Assembly: GCA_025655555.1 (NCBI GenBank)
Contig: JAHXIQ010000001.1
Coordinates: 124,001 to 188,000, forward strand
Source of the DNA: Candidatus Thiodiazotropha sp. (ex Myrtea sp. 'scaly one' KF741663)
GTDB taxonomy: Bacteria > Pseudomonadota > Gammaproteobacteria > Chromatiales > Chromatiaceae
DNA: 64,000 bases
Reading direction: 5' to 3'
In this document: one piece after another, positions 46,670-55,985 of the stretch
How positions within the stretch are numbered: the stretch's first letter is position 1
Layout: every line of letters begins with the position of its first letter
The notes under the pieces: model-generated
What the model saw: the letters and a program-made list of their open reading frames with translations, nothing else
Databases searched by the model: none
Told to the model about the DNA's origin: nothing
Made by a program: the position numbers and the translations under genes

Positions 46670-47257
46670 CTAACCCGATTTCTCTCCCTGCGGAAAAAGG
46701 GGTTCCGCCTGTGCCCTGACAATAAAACGAAGATCACCACCGGGTATCATCGAATCGAAGGGGTAACAGGTGACAAGCACCAATTCACTGACTGTGGACG
46801 GCCCCATCAACCATCCGGCAGTCTCATTCACCACAGCCACCTCCGTCACCCAATAACTCACCTCATCCCCGTCAGCATTTTGCACCAACAGTTGGTCACC
46901 GGAGACGAGATCCTTGAGAAAACGAAAATGCGTATCCCGATGGCCGGCAATCATCACACGACCGTCCTTGCCGGGTAGTACTGTCTGCTCCACCCAACCC
47001 GGTCCAAATGCCAGCGTCCTGCCGCTGACTCCAGCCAGGACGATGCGTTGCACATCCAGGCGAGGCACCGCCAGTCTTGCCACAGGCCAGGTATCCGCCC
47101 AGGACCAGGGAGGGATATGATCATCTGCAGAATCACTCCGCGCCCAAGCATTGCTGATCAATCCTTGGGCAAGCCAGGCCTTGGCTTCAATCCACACACC
47201 CTGCCACATACAAATGCCGGCAAGTAAGAACAGTGACAGGGTGGCCCAGCGCATCAT
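46670..47257 (-). CDS. Class GN sortase of the proteobacterial dedicated sortase system
   Basis: Transpeptidase of the inner membrane that cuts an LPxT-type motif and joins the protein to an acceptor. The 195-aa protein has an N-terminal anchor (about residues 3-20, LSLFLLAGICMWQGVW), then the sortase beta-barrel: catalytic His in IAGHRDTHFRFLKD (about 108), Cys in LVLVTCYPFDS (about 170) and Arg in LRFIVRA (about 185). Start at 47257 overlaps the stop of the substrate gene (ATGA); the longer frame upstream lies within that gene. Gram-negative dedicated sortases serve one substrate, and here that is plainly the upstream vWA protein. Confidence 0.93.
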   Translation of the reverse strand: MMRWATLSLFLLAGICMWQGVWIEAKAWLAQGLISNAWARSDSADDHIPPWSWADTWPVARLAVPRLDVQRIVLAGVSGRTLAFGPGWVEQTVLPGKDGRVMIAGHRDTHFRFLKDLVSGDQLLVQNADGDEVSYWVTEVAVVNETAGWLMGPSTVSELVLVTCYPFDSMIPGGDLRFIVRAQAEPLFPQGEKSG

Positions 47258-49383
47258 GAGGCTTTCCGACGCTGTAGCCAGAGTGCCGCCAACATGAGCA
47301 AAAGGCCTGTCAGCAGTGACAGTGGCCCATAGGTCGCCGTCTGCGGCAGAGAACCAAAGACATGATTCGCATCCCAACCCACAGGTAGATTGAGCGGTAC
47401 AGGTCCCCCCTTGAGCGGCGCCGACAGGGGACGTACCGGTTGCCGCTCAACAGCAATCAGACTGGTATAGGCGGAGACAAGCTGATGCCTGAGCGCCAGT
47501 TGGAGTACCTGCTGACGCCTCACTTCCACCGACTCTCCGCCCACAGTCGACGACATCAGTGATTTGATCTGCTGGCGAGCCCACAACTTGTGCAGCCCCT
47601 CATGTGTCTTCTTGGACGGCCAGTCGACACGGTGTCGCCAGACAGTACCATCCCGGTCACCCTGAATCAGCATCTCCCCATCGAGGCTTTCGCTTTTTAC
47701 GACCACTAACAACGGTTCACCCAGATAGAGATCAGGGATACGCGCCGGCAATATCTCCAGTGGTGCCTGCCCTTCCCATTCGATATGGATATCGCTCATG
47801 GCGGGATGTTCGAGTTTATTGAATAGTGCCAGCATGCGGGATTCCACTTCACCGAGATCCCCGATGTACGTGAAGCTCCCACGGCCAAATTCTGCCGCCC
47901 GCCGCATGAAGAAGCTGTTAGGTGCCGAACCAATACCGATGGTAAAGAGACGACTCTCTCCCAGCTGCCGGCGAATCAGTTCGAACAACGCGGTTTCATT
48001 GCCCACGCTTCCATCTGTGAGAAAGACCACCTGGCGTAACCGACCACCGGCGTCCCCTCCTTTCAGTGCCATGCGCAGTGCCGGCATCATCTCTGTACCC
48101 CCCTCAGCCCTCAGCCCATCAACAAACCTCATCGCCTTCAGTCTATTGGCTTTGCTGCCGGATCGGGCTTGGGGAAATAAAGCATGACTCTGATTACTGA
48201 AATGGATCAGATTGAATGTGTCATCCTCCCTGAGCCGTGACATGGCCAGCCGCAATGCCGCTTTGGCCTGGGTCATCGAGGCGCCGTGCATGGAGCCGGA
48301 GCTGTCGACAACGAACATCATCTCCCGGGATAACCGCTGAGACTCGTGCTCCTGATCAGGTGGCATGACCATCAGCATTGCATACGCCTCATTCTTCCAG
48401 CTTTCCGTGAAGACGGCGGTCTTTGGATACATGCCTACCGGCGCCCGCCAACTGAGCAGAAAGTCTCTATCTGCCGGCACCTCACCTTCTGCGAGCCGTA
48501 GATTAACAGTCCCCTGAATATCCCGATGCTCGATCACCGGGTGGTACTGGCTGATGATCTCCGTCACAGGCATGCCCGCATCCAGACTGACCTCAATGGC
48601 AACAGGGTTGATCTGGCCTTCTGCCGGATCCAGCACCGGTGGCGTGATCCTGCTCGCGTCCGGGACCTGATCCGTATCCACTGACCCTCCCGACAGCGTA
48701 GAGGAGGCCGCAGCAACCAACGGTGTCCCGGGAATGTACCTGGGTCCAATCACCAGTGGGAAACGCCACTCATACCGGCCCTTCTCATAGAGGATCGTCT
48801 GCTGATATTCAATCACCACCCGCACATGCTCTCCCGGCGCAATATTGGCCACTGAAGTGGAAAAGATATTGGGCCGCTGCTGGCTCAACAGACTGGCCCG
48901 CTGCCCAGAAGCCTTTGCCTTCTCATAGGTCCTTTTTGCTTGAGCTTTCTCTGCAATACGCCCCTCAATGATCCGCTCGCCGATCACCATCCGCAGTTGA
49001 TCCACCGCGCTATCCTCAGGCAGGGGAAACTGATAGATCCCCTCCATCCACTCCCCAGTCGGGTTACTGAATTGCTGCTCGACTCTGACCCGTGCCAACA
49101 GGCCGCTGACATACGTGGAGACCTGTGTATCCAGCAATGGCGCTTGCTGCAGCAGTCGCCCATCCAATGCATGGAGGCTAAGTCGTCCACTTGTCGGTGA
49201 CCCTGTTTCAGCCTGAACACTTGTCCAGCCGAACACCAGCAGTATCAATAACAGAGAGGCTGACAGGCCGGTCAGTACAGCGGACAGTAAGGTGAACAAC
49301 ATTTCCCACAGGAACACCGGCTTCATCAATGAGGAAACACCTGCTGTGACGCTATCCTGGCTAGGTCTTGCGTCTAATTTCAT
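47254..49383 (-). CDS. Sortase target protein with VIT and vWA domains, LPQTA sorting signal
   Basis: The cognate substrate of the adjacent sortase. The 709-aa protein has an N-terminal signal or anchor (about residues 28-58), a VIT domain (about 65-190, PLLDTQVSTYVSGLLARVRV), a central region, and a vWA domain with the metal-binding MMFVVDSSGSMHGASM (about 355-370; DxSxS) and TDGSVGNE. The extreme C-terminus is a sorting signal: LPQTATYG, a hydrophobic helix, then RRKAS. The fifth motif position is Ala instead of the commoner Gly. Start ATG at 49383 follows GGGAGGT within a small ORF that ends inside this gene. vWA proteins of this type may bind surfaces or matrix. Confidence 0.94.
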   Translation of the reverse strand: MKLDARPSQDSVTAGVSSLMKPVFLWEMLFTLLSAVLTGLSASLLLILLVFGWTSVQAETGSPTSGRLSLHALDGRLLQQAPLLDTQVSTYVSGLLARVRVEQQFSNPTGEWMEGIYQFPLPEDSAVDQLRMVIGERIIEGRIAEKAQAKRTYEKAKASGQRASLLSQQRPNIFSTSVANIAPGEHVRVVIEYQQTILYEKGRYEWRFPLVIGPRYIPGTPLVAAASSTLSGGSVDTDQVPDASRITPPVLDPAEGQINPVAIEVSLDAGMPVTEIISQYHPVIEHRDIQGTVNLRLAEGEVPADRDFLLSWRAPVGMYPKTAVFTESWKNEAYAMLMVMPPDQEHESQRLSREMMFVVDSSGSMHGASMTQAKAALRLAMSRLREDDTFNLIHFSNQSHALFPQARSGSKANRLKAMRFVDGLRAEGGTEMMPALRMALKGGDAGGRLRQVVFLTDGSVGNETALFELIRRQLGESRLFTIGIGSAPNSFFMRRAAEFGRGSFTYIGDLGEVESRMLALFNKLEHPAMSDIHIEWEGQAPLEILPARIPDLYLGEPLLVVVKSESLDGEMLIQGDRDGTVWRHRVDWPSKKTHEGLHKLWARQQIKSLMSSTVGGESVEVRRQQVLQLALRHQLVSAYTSLIAVERQPVRPLSAPLKGGPVPLNLPVGWDANHVFGSLPQTATYGPLSLLTGLLLMLAALWLQRRKAS

Positions 49384-49522
49384 AGCCTACCTCCCTCTCT
49401 TTCCGACGCTGTAAAGTCCTCACCACCTTCACTGGATTCACCCAACGAAAGGAACCACCAACCGGCCGCTCAGGTGAGCAGTAGACAAAAGACTCGCTGA
49501 GAGGCTGGCGATAGGTCTTCAT
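49361..49522 (-). CDS. Small ORF coupled to pdsO and the sortase target gene
   Basis: A 53-codon frame, ATG at 49522 to TAG at 49361. Its ATG overlaps the pdsO stop (ATGA), and its last eight codons overlap the start of the target gene, whose ribosome site GGGAGGT lies inside it. The product is basic (MKTYRQPLSESFVYCSPERP, then VGGSFRWVNPVKVV and LQRRKEREVG), with no signal peptide or membrane helix. The two-sided coupling suggests translation; it could still serve only to couple pdsO with the target gene. Not recognised. Confidence 0.55.
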   Translation of the reverse strand: MKTYRQPLSESFVYCSPERPVGGSFRWVNPVKVVRTLQRRKEREVGYEIRRKT

Positions 49523-50211
49523 GACGGATCACCCTTGACCAAGGTCAGTTGTACGATGCGATCGAAACCCAGCCCCTCGATATCATCAAGTGAATAGGTT
49601 GCTTCCTCCTTGCCGACATAGTGGATTGATAAGCGTGCTTCTGGCAGACCTGCCTTCAACAAGCGGTTTGCCACCGCCTCGGCACGTACCTGGCTTAGCG
49701 CCCTGTTGTACGTCTCGCTACCCCGCTTGTCCGCACCCGCCAGTATGTTTAATTTCAGTTCCGGAAAGGCCTGAAGCATGATGGCGATTGAGGTCAACTG
49801 ATCTGCAATCCTTGGCTCGATCTGGGCACTACCGGAACGGAAACCGAGACAGAATGAGAAACCTTCCTGCATGGCACTCAAACGTGATTGCTTATTCTCC
49901 AACAGTGTTTTAAGTGCCTGGTGGCGCTCTGCTGTCTGATATTGTTCCCGGGCCAAGTCATTGTGAGCATCTTCTACCGCATCACTCAGTGTCGTAATCT
50001 CACTTTTCCCCTTCTCGATTTCTCCCACCAGCGCTCCCCCGGCCATACCAACCAGCATGCCGGCCGGGCCTGCCAGAATGCCACCGATCAGCACGCCGGT
50101 TGCCGTGGATTTCAGTGAGCCTTTATCGATCGGTCCAGGCTGCTCATCAGCGAGCAGCGGTTGTTGCACCAGAAAACCTGAGAGCATGAGTGTCATCAAA
50201 CGCTTTTTCAT
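49519..50211 (-). CDS. pdsO: PdsO-type OmpA-family protein of the dedicated sortase system
   Basis: A 230-aa envelope protein. A signal peptide (about residues 1-21, LMTLMLSGFLVQQPLLA) is followed by a Gly-rich hydrophobic hairpin (about 33-65, ATGVLIGGILAGPAGMLVGMAGGALVG) like the glycine-zipper of OmpA-associated proteins, a coiled-coil linker (about 70-115) and an OmpA-like peptidoglycan-binding domain: GFRSGSAQIEPRI and LNILAGADKRGSETYNRALS with RAEAVANRLLKAG. ATG at 50211 is preferred (GAGGAG six bases upstream); the frame opens 11 codons earlier. It is the first gene of the minus-strand pdsO-small ORF-target-sortase run and may hold the system at the cell wall. Confidence 0.88.
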   Translation of the reverse strand: MKKRLMTLMLSGFLVQQPLLADEQPGPIDKGSLKSTATGVLIGGILAGPAGMLVGMAGGALVGEIEKGKSEITTLSDAVEDAHNDLAREQYQTAERHQALKTLLENKQSRLSAMQEGFSFCLGFRSGSAQIEPRIADQLTSIAIMLQAFPELKLNILAGADKRGSETYNRALSQVRAEAVANRLLKAGLPEARLSIHYVGKEEATYSLDDIEGLGFDRIVQLTLVKGDPS

Positions 50212-50487
50212 CTTGTACTCCTCGTCATTGGTCCAGCGAACCATCCCTGGTATGGATCGGCGATCCCCGCCTGCGCCGGTGATTGAAACTTGCGAGTTAG
50301 ATTAAAGACGTGTGAAATAGCCTTAAAGGGACGGAATCCTGACTATCCAGGGGCAAAATCTGGCAAAAATGTGGCAGTCGCAGTTATCCAACCGACTTCC
50401 CACGCAGTCTAGGATGACCTGATAGGCTAAAGTTACTCGTGGCCTCTGCCGACACGGTAGAGGAACGCAAGGGAATGAAAACCGAGA

Positions 50488-50907
50488 ATGAAGTCTGCCC
50501 ACCGAGGAATCTTTTTCGCTCTCCTACTCTGCCTCACCAACTCATCAGGTGCGGTGGATCTTGTGGTTAATGGAAATGTTCCCATAGAAACCCTAAGCCG
50601 AAGCACTGTTCGGTCCGTCTTCAGCATGCGCATGACCAGTTGGCCTGACGGTGTACCGATACAGGTCTTCGTCATGGGTGATAAAACAAGGCTACATGCT
50701 TCCTTCAGTAAAGAGATTCTTGGGGTTTTTCCACACCAACTACGTCGCGCCTGGAACCGCCAGATATTTGCCGGTACAGGACAAGCGCCCGCCAAGGTAG
50801 ATACCGAGCAAGAGATGCTCGATAAGGTAGCCACCACACCTGGCGCCATAGGCTATACATCAGAGGAACTCATCAATGAGCAAATACGGAAAATTGCCGT
50901 TGAATAG
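50488..50907 (+). CDS. Small phosphate-binding-like periplasmic protein
   Basis: A 139-aa protein with a signal peptide (about residues 1-22, GIFFALLLCLTNSSGA) and a short version of the PstS-like periplasmic-binding fold: VDLVVNGNVPIETLSRSTVR, RSVFSMRMTSWPDGVPIQVF, then HASFSKEILGVFPHQLRRAW and the late TTPGAIGYTSEEL, which is the usual PstS motif. It has only one lobe and probably cannot close round a ligand as full-length PstS does; such short proteins are often found with outer-membrane barrels and GGDEF proteins. It ends 32 bases inside the next gene. Confidence 0.8.
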   Translation: MKSAHRGIFFALLLCLTNSSGAVDLVVNGNVPIETLSRSTVRSVFSMRMTSWPDGVPIQVFVMGDKTRLHASFSKEILGVFPHQLRRAWNRQIFAGTGQAPAKVDTEQEMLDKVATTPGAIGYTSEELINEQIRKIAVE

Positions 50908-52084
50908 GGCGAGCACCTACTACTTGATTTTACTCGCCAGCCTGTTGGGCACCCAGCAGTCGGCACTGGCGAGCAAGCTACCCGAGAACCACTTTCAAAT
51001 TCATGGCTTTCTTACCCAGGCCTATGTAAAAACCACAGACAATCGATTCTTCGGCGACAGCCAGGACGGGAGCTTTGATTTTCGGGAGATAGGGGCCAAC
51101 GCATCATACCGGTTCAACCCAAAACTCATGGCCTCCGCACAGTTACTCTCTCGAGTAGCAGGTGACATGTACAACGGTTCACTAACCGTGGACTATGCGC
51201 AGTTGGACTATACCTTCCATATGAGTGAGAGGGCACGCTACGGCGCCTTACTGGGCCGTACCAAAAACCCACTAGGCTTCTACAACGACACCCGCGACGT
51301 GGCAGCAACACGCCCTGGAATCTTCATGCCACAAGCCATCTATTGGGATAGAGTCCGCAACATGGTGCTATCCAACGATGGCGTTCAATTCTACGCTGAC
51401 AACTCTAACGGACTGCACCGCTTCAGTCTTCAATTGCTGGCCGGAAAAACACCAATCGATGAAAATGTGGAAAAGAGTTATCTCGACCCATCGCTTAATG
51501 CCTCTATGGACCAGGATGGTGTCACTACTGGAGGCCGCCTGCTCTACGAATGGGATGGCGGGCGTCTCCGGCTGGCATTGAGCAATGCCATGTTGAAGCT
51601 CGACAGCCGGACCACCATATTGCCACCGGGCACCATCGATATCGACTACTGGGTTCTCTCCGCTCAGTACAATCACGGACCCTGGCGGCTAACGGCAGAA
51701 TACATGGAGGAACCGATAGACTACCAAGGTTTCGCCAACCTGCTCGATAGTGCTGATACGACAGTAGACGGCTACTATCTTCAAGGTGACTACCGATTGC
51801 ATAGTGATTGGGAGCTGTTGCTCCGCTACGAGCAGAGCCACTACGATAAAGATGATCGATACGGATCAAAAATCAGCACAATCTCAGGGCTGCCACCGTT
51901 TAATTTTTACAGCAAACTTTGGACTGCCGGACTGCTGTGGGAACCGACGGAGCAACTGATGTTACGCGCAGAATTCAGCCAGGTGGAAGGCGTTATTTTC
52001 CTCTCAAACCTGGAAAACCCCGTACCCAGCGAGCGGGTAAAAGACTGGAATCTATTTTCACTTTTAATCTCATATAGCTTTTAA
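50876..52084 (+). CDS. Outer membrane beta-barrel protein (porin-like)
   Basis: A 402-aa protein with an N-terminal signal peptide (about residues 13-32, ASTYYLILLASLLGTQQSALA) and a barrel of alternating amphipathic strands ending in Phe (LFSLLISYSF), the usual outer-membrane C-terminus. Strand-like repeats include FQIHGFLTQAYVKTTDNRFF and ANASYRFNPKLMASAQLLSR. Not a recognised porin family member; it resembles barrels of unknown substrate that accompany GGDEF-EAL proteins. Its ATG lies inside the gene before (32-base overlap), so the two are coupled, and the GGDEF-EAL gene follows 35 bp later. Confidence 0.85.
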   Translation: MSKYGKLPLNRASTYYLILLASLLGTQQSALASKLPENHFQIHGFLTQAYVKTTDNRFFGDSQDGSFDFREIGANASYRFNPKLMASAQLLSRVAGDMYNGSLTVDYAQLDYTFHMSERARYGALLGRTKNPLGFYNDTRDVAATRPGIFMPQAIYWDRVRNMVLSNDGVQFYADNSNGLHRFSLQLLAGKTPIDENVEKSYLDPSLNASMDQDGVTTGGRLLYEWDGGRLRLALSNAMLKLDSRTTILPPGTIDIDYWVLSAQYNHGPWRLTAEYMEEPIDYQGFANLLDSADTTVDGYYLQGDYRLHSDWELLLRYEQSHYDKDDRYGSKISTISGLPPFNFYSKLWTAGLLWEPTEQLMLRAEFSQVEGVIFLSNLENPVPSERVKDWNLFSLLISYSF

Positions 52085-52119
52085 GGCACAGCAGAGAACC
52101 CTTAAGGAAAGCAAGCAGG

Positions 52120-55026
52120 ATGTCACAGCACACCGAGCAGAGAAAACAGCGCTTTTTCAGCCTGAAGTGGAAAGTCGTTCTACTGTTCAGCCTGATACTT
52201 TTGATTGTCAATGCCGGTCTCACGGCCATGGGCTATTTTGAGCAACGCCAGCTTTTCAATACCTATCAACTCCAGATCAGAGACCAGCAGGCTCGTCAGG
52301 TCAAAGCACTACTGGAAAAGAGTTTCTACAAACTCGAGCAGATAGCACTAATGATCCCCGCACTGGCGACAGCAACTACGCCGTCACCACAAGTACCATT
52401 AGCAGATAAACTACAGAATTTTTTTACACATAGCGCTTCTACCCTGGATCTTGAGTGGGGACTGGAGGAAGCCTCATACTATTCACCGCATAATGAGAGA
52501 CTGTTCAGCTGGCAGATCGAACAGTACGACAACGGTAGCTTTAAAAACCTGGTCAACGCCGTTAATGCATCAGAGCTACCGCTGAATATGCTCTATTGTG
52601 GGTTACGCTGCAGCCAATTCGTTGCTGTACCCCTACTCGACGGTGGAAGGAAGGCAGGTGTATTACTTGTAGGCCGTTCACTGGCAGACGTTGTCATTGA
52701 ATTCACCGAACTCGCTAAAGCTGATATCGCCGTCATCAGCAAACCGAAGGAACTTAATAGTCTAGCTGGAAATTCGCGCTATCTGAGAGATTGGCAACGA
52801 TATATTGCAGCTGCCAGCAACTTGAACCAAGTACAACCACTGCTGGATAATTTCACTCAACAGGCTGGCATGAAGCAGTTAATCACCAGCGACTTTACGG
52901 GTAGTCTGGATGGTCACCACTACACCATGTCCATCGTACCCGCGAGCAGTGACACCGGTGTTATTTCAGCTGATTTTCTTATCCTTACCGACATCACATC
53001 GGTAGTAAAGCAAATACGCGCAGCCACCACAAAGTCAGTACTCATCGGACTGGCAGGCTTTATTTTTTCAGAAATTCTCTTACTGCTTATTCTCAGACAA
53101 CCACTCAAGCGCCTGCTGCTGATTTCTGACAGCCTGCCACTCATGGCAAAGAATGCTTTCAACCAGGTGAGAGATAAACTTACCAACAAGCAACACGCAT
53201 GGCTTCAAGATGAGATCGACATTGCCGGCGATTCCGCAATCGATTTGACCCATACATTGGAGAGACTCAATCAAGAGGTCAAGAACCAGACCGAGCGATT
53301 GGTAAAGCACAGCGACGAACTCTCATCCGAACGTGACTTTCTGACCGCGATCATGAACAGCGCTCAGGTCATGATATTGACTCAAGACTGTGATGGAACC
53401 ATTCTCACAATCAATGAGGAAGGGCGGGATTTTATTGGTGTCAGAAACTATCAACGGGGATCACGCTTCTTTAGCGACAGCTTCATGGCCTCTGGTGATA
53501 ATGATGAACTCCAACACGCTCTGACACGCATCAAAATTGGCATGGTCAGTTCATATCAACACGACGCCACAACCTTTTCATCAGACGGTAATAAACGAAC
53601 CATTTCCTGGATACACTCACATTTACCGGGAAAACCCTATCCCAATGTACCCATCCTGCTTTCTGTCGGTCTCGACATCACAGATCGAGAAGTTGCTAAG
53701 CAACGCCTGACCTGGCTGGCCAACCATGATCCATTGACAGAACTCTACAACCGGCGGAATTTTCAAGTGGAGTTCGAAAAGATACTGACATTGGCAGAAC
53801 GCTATCACCATAATTCTTCGCTGCTTTTTCTAGACCTTGACCATTTTAAATTCATCAATGACTCAAGCGGGCATCAGGCAGGTGACGCCCTACTCCAGAT
53901 CGTTGCCAAAAAGCTAAAAGAAATTACTCGCACGAGTGATCTTATCGCACGACTGGGAGGTGATGAATTTGCTATCGTCATTCCAGAGTCGGATAGCAAT
54001 AGCGCTATCCTTTTCGCAGAAAAGGTCATGCAAGAACTGAAGCAAGTCTCGCTACCGCTTAAGGGTCGAAGCTACCGTGTTTCAGCCAGTATCGGCATTG
54101 TCACCTATCCCGATCATGGCAGTAACTTTCAGGAACTGCTCTCCAATGCTGACCTCGCCATGTACCAGGCAAAAGAGGCCGGCAGGGATGGATGGCATCT
54201 CTTTTCCGACAGTGAACATGCGCGAGAGCAGATGAACGCCAAAGTGACCTGGAAGGACAAGATAGAACAAGCGCTGGCCGACGAGCGTTTCATCCTCCAC
54301 TTTCAACCTATCATGCATATCGAGAGTGGAGATATCTCACACTATGAAGTGTTGATCAGAATGGTCGAGAATGATGACTCCATTACCATGCCGGGTGAAT
54401 TCATCTCAATTGCCGAACGCACAGGTCAGATCCACGCCATCAACCGCTACGTCTTACGCGCATCAATCGAAAAGTTATCGACCCTGCAGGAGATGGAAAA
54501 ACCCATAAATCTCTCAATTAACCTCTCTGGCAGGGTCATCGATGATCCGCAACTGTTACAACAACTGACCCGCATGCTCCACGAAAGCGGTGTCAATCCA
54601 AGACAGCTCGTGTTTGAACTCACAGAAACGGCGGCTCTGGCTGATGTCAATGCTGCCGAGCGGTTGATGACAGAATTGCAGGCGCTTGGTTGCCGTTTTG
54701 CACTGGATGATTTTGGTGTCGGTTTTTCCTCTTTTTATTATCTGCGCGAGTTACCCCTTGATATCGTGAAGATCGACGGCTCTTTCATCAAGCATTTACC
54801 CAGCAACACGAAAGATCAGGTCTTCGTCAAGGCTCTCACCGAGATGGCTACAGCACTGGGTAAAGAGACAATTGCCGAATTTGTGGAGGATGAGCCCACT
54901 CTAAGGCTACTGTCTGATTTGGGTGTGAACTACGCTCAGGGATACCATATCGGCAGACCCTCCTCCCAGATTCCCGTCATTTCCTCAGCTACCGGATTGG
55001 GCACTCCTGTGCTCGACCATGGCTGA
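52120..55026 (+). CDS. Membrane-bound sensor with PAS-like, GGDEF and EAL domains
   Basis: A 968-aa inner-membrane c-di-GMP protein. Two membrane segments (about residues 18-38 and 305-325) flank a periplasmic sensor with a dCache-like look. Then a PAS-like region (about 410-515, SAQVMILTQDCDGTILTINEE), GGDEF (about 535-700) with intact RLGGDEFAIVIPE, and EAL (about 715-955) with HYEVLIRM, NLSGRVIDD, DDFGVGFSSFYYL, KIDGSFIKHL and QGYHIGRP. EVL in place of EAL is common in active enzymes. Both activities appear possible. It is the third gene of a divergent module inside the Pds locus, so its signal may be the porin or binding-protein substrate. Confidence 0.9.
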   Translation: MSQHTEQRKQRFFSLKWKVVLLFSLILLIVNAGLTAMGYFEQRQLFNTYQLQIRDQQARQVKALLEKSFYKLEQIALMIPALATATTPSPQVPLADKLQNFFTHSASTLDLEWGLEEASYYSPHNERLFSWQIEQYDNGSFKNLVNAVNASELPLNMLYCGLRCSQFVAVPLLDGGRKAGVLLVGRSLADVVIEFTELAKADIAVISKPKELNSLAGNSRYLRDWQRYIAAASNLNQVQPLLDNFTQQAGMKQLITSDFTGSLDGHHYTMSIVPASSDTGVISADFLILTDITSVVKQIRAATTKSVLIGLAGFIFSEILLLLILRQPLKRLLLISDSLPLMAKNAFNQVRDKLTNKQHAWLQDEIDIAGDSAIDLTHTLERLNQEVKNQTERLVKHSDELSSERDFLTAIMNSAQVMILTQDCDGTILTINEEGRDFIGVRNYQRGSRFFSDSFMASGDNDELQHALTRIKIGMVSSYQHDATTFSSDGNKRTISWIHSHLPGKPYPNVPILLSVGLDITDREVAKQRLTWLANHDPLTELYNRRNFQVEFEKILTLAERYHHNSSLLFLDLDHFKFINDSSGHQAGDALLQIVAKKLKEITRTSDLIARLGGDEFAIVIPESDSNSAILFAEKVMQELKQVSLPLKGRSYRVSASIGIVTYPDHGSNFQELLSNADLAMYQAKEAGRDGWHLFSDSEHAREQMNAKVTWKDKIEQALADERFILHFQPIMHIESGDISHYEVLIRMVENDDSITMPGEFISIAERTGQIHAINRYVLRASIEKLSTLQEMEKPINLSINLSGRVIDDPQLLQQLTRMLHESGVNPRQLVFELTETAALADVNAAERLMTELQALGCRFALDDFGVGFSSFYYLRELPLDIVKIDGSFIKHLPSNTKDQVFVKALTEMATALGKETIAEFVEDEPTLRLLSDLGVNYAQGYHIGRPSSQIPVISSATGLGTPVLDHG

Positions 55027-55288
55027 GTGCTAAAATAGACTGTCGGCGTGCGACATCCATCCGGATAGCGCGATATTTAAGGAAGCTCTGGACGAATCAG
55101 ATTGTGATTCAAAAACTTTCGCCTCATGGTGACAATCGCAAGTAATAGCTGGTCTATTGCCATGATCGTTAACGCAGAAGCGAAAATTTTTAGCCACGAG
55201 ACGAACACCCATGACTTATTCAGCGCTTACTTAAGATACCATTCATAAACTGGCTGAATGTCAGCAATGATCACGAGAAACTCTATAC

Positions 55289-55981
55289 GTGGCAAACAGA
55301 AATATCGCAATTATCGAAGATGAAGCGGTGATTCGTGACAATTACAGCGACTACCTGCAACGCCAAGGTTACCAAGTCAGCGGTTACGCATCACGGCAAA
55401 AAGCCATCACCGCTTTTGAGACCGGCCTGCCGGATCTTGTGATTCTTGATATTGGCCTTGAGGATGACATCGATGGCGGTTTCGAACTATGCCGTGAGCT
55501 GCGTACCCGTTCCGCCACACTGCCAATCATATTTCTCACCGCAAGGGACAGTGATTTCGACACGGTGGCAGGATTACGTCTCGGTGCTGACGATTACCTC
55601 ACAAAAGAGGTCAGTCTACCCCATCTCGCGGCGCGCATAGCCGCTCTCTTTCGCCGCCTTGAGGCGATGACACAAACGCTGCCTGAAGCAAAGCGCTATA
55701 TCTGTGGTGCCCTCAAATTAGATATCCACCAACTCACTGTGCAATGGGAGGAGACACCTGTAGCCCTGACTGTCACTGAGTTCTGGATGATACACGCCCT
55801 GGTAAAACATCCAGGGCACGTTCGCAGCCGTGACCAACTGATGGAGCAGGCAAAAATCTATGTCGATGAGGCCAGCATCAGTTCACACATTAAACGAATC
55901 CGTCGCAAATTCCAGGAGATAGACCTTAACTTCGACCACATCGAATCGGTCTATGGCGCTGGTTACCGTTGGAAGTATTGA
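55289..55981 (+). CDS. pdsR: Response regulator of the dedicated sortase system (PdsR)
   Basis: An OmpR/PhoB-type transcription regulator. The 230-aa protein has a receiver domain (residues 1-125) with the acidic pair in AIIEDEAVIRD, the phospho-Asp in PDLVILDIGLEDD (about 55) and the Lys in DDYLTKEVSLPHLAARIAA; the C-terminal winged helix (about 135-228) ends GAGYRWKY. The extra DDIDGG after the phospho-Asp strand is unusual among OmpR proteins. The start is GTG at 55289, with only a weak ribosome site. It overlaps or abuts pdsS, its probable kinase partner. Confidence 0.91.
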   Translation: MANRNIAIIEDEAVIRDNYSDYLQRQGYQVSGYASRQKAITAFETGLPDLVILDIGLEDDIDGGFELCRELRTRSATLPIIFLTARDSDFDTVAGLRLGADDYLTKEVSLPHLAARIAALFRRLEAMTQTLPEAKRYICGALKLDIHQLTVQWEETPVALTVTEFWMIHALVKHPGHVRSRDQLMEQAKIYVDEASISSHIKRIRRKFQEIDLNFDHIESVYGAGYRWKY

Positions 55982-55985
55982 ATTA

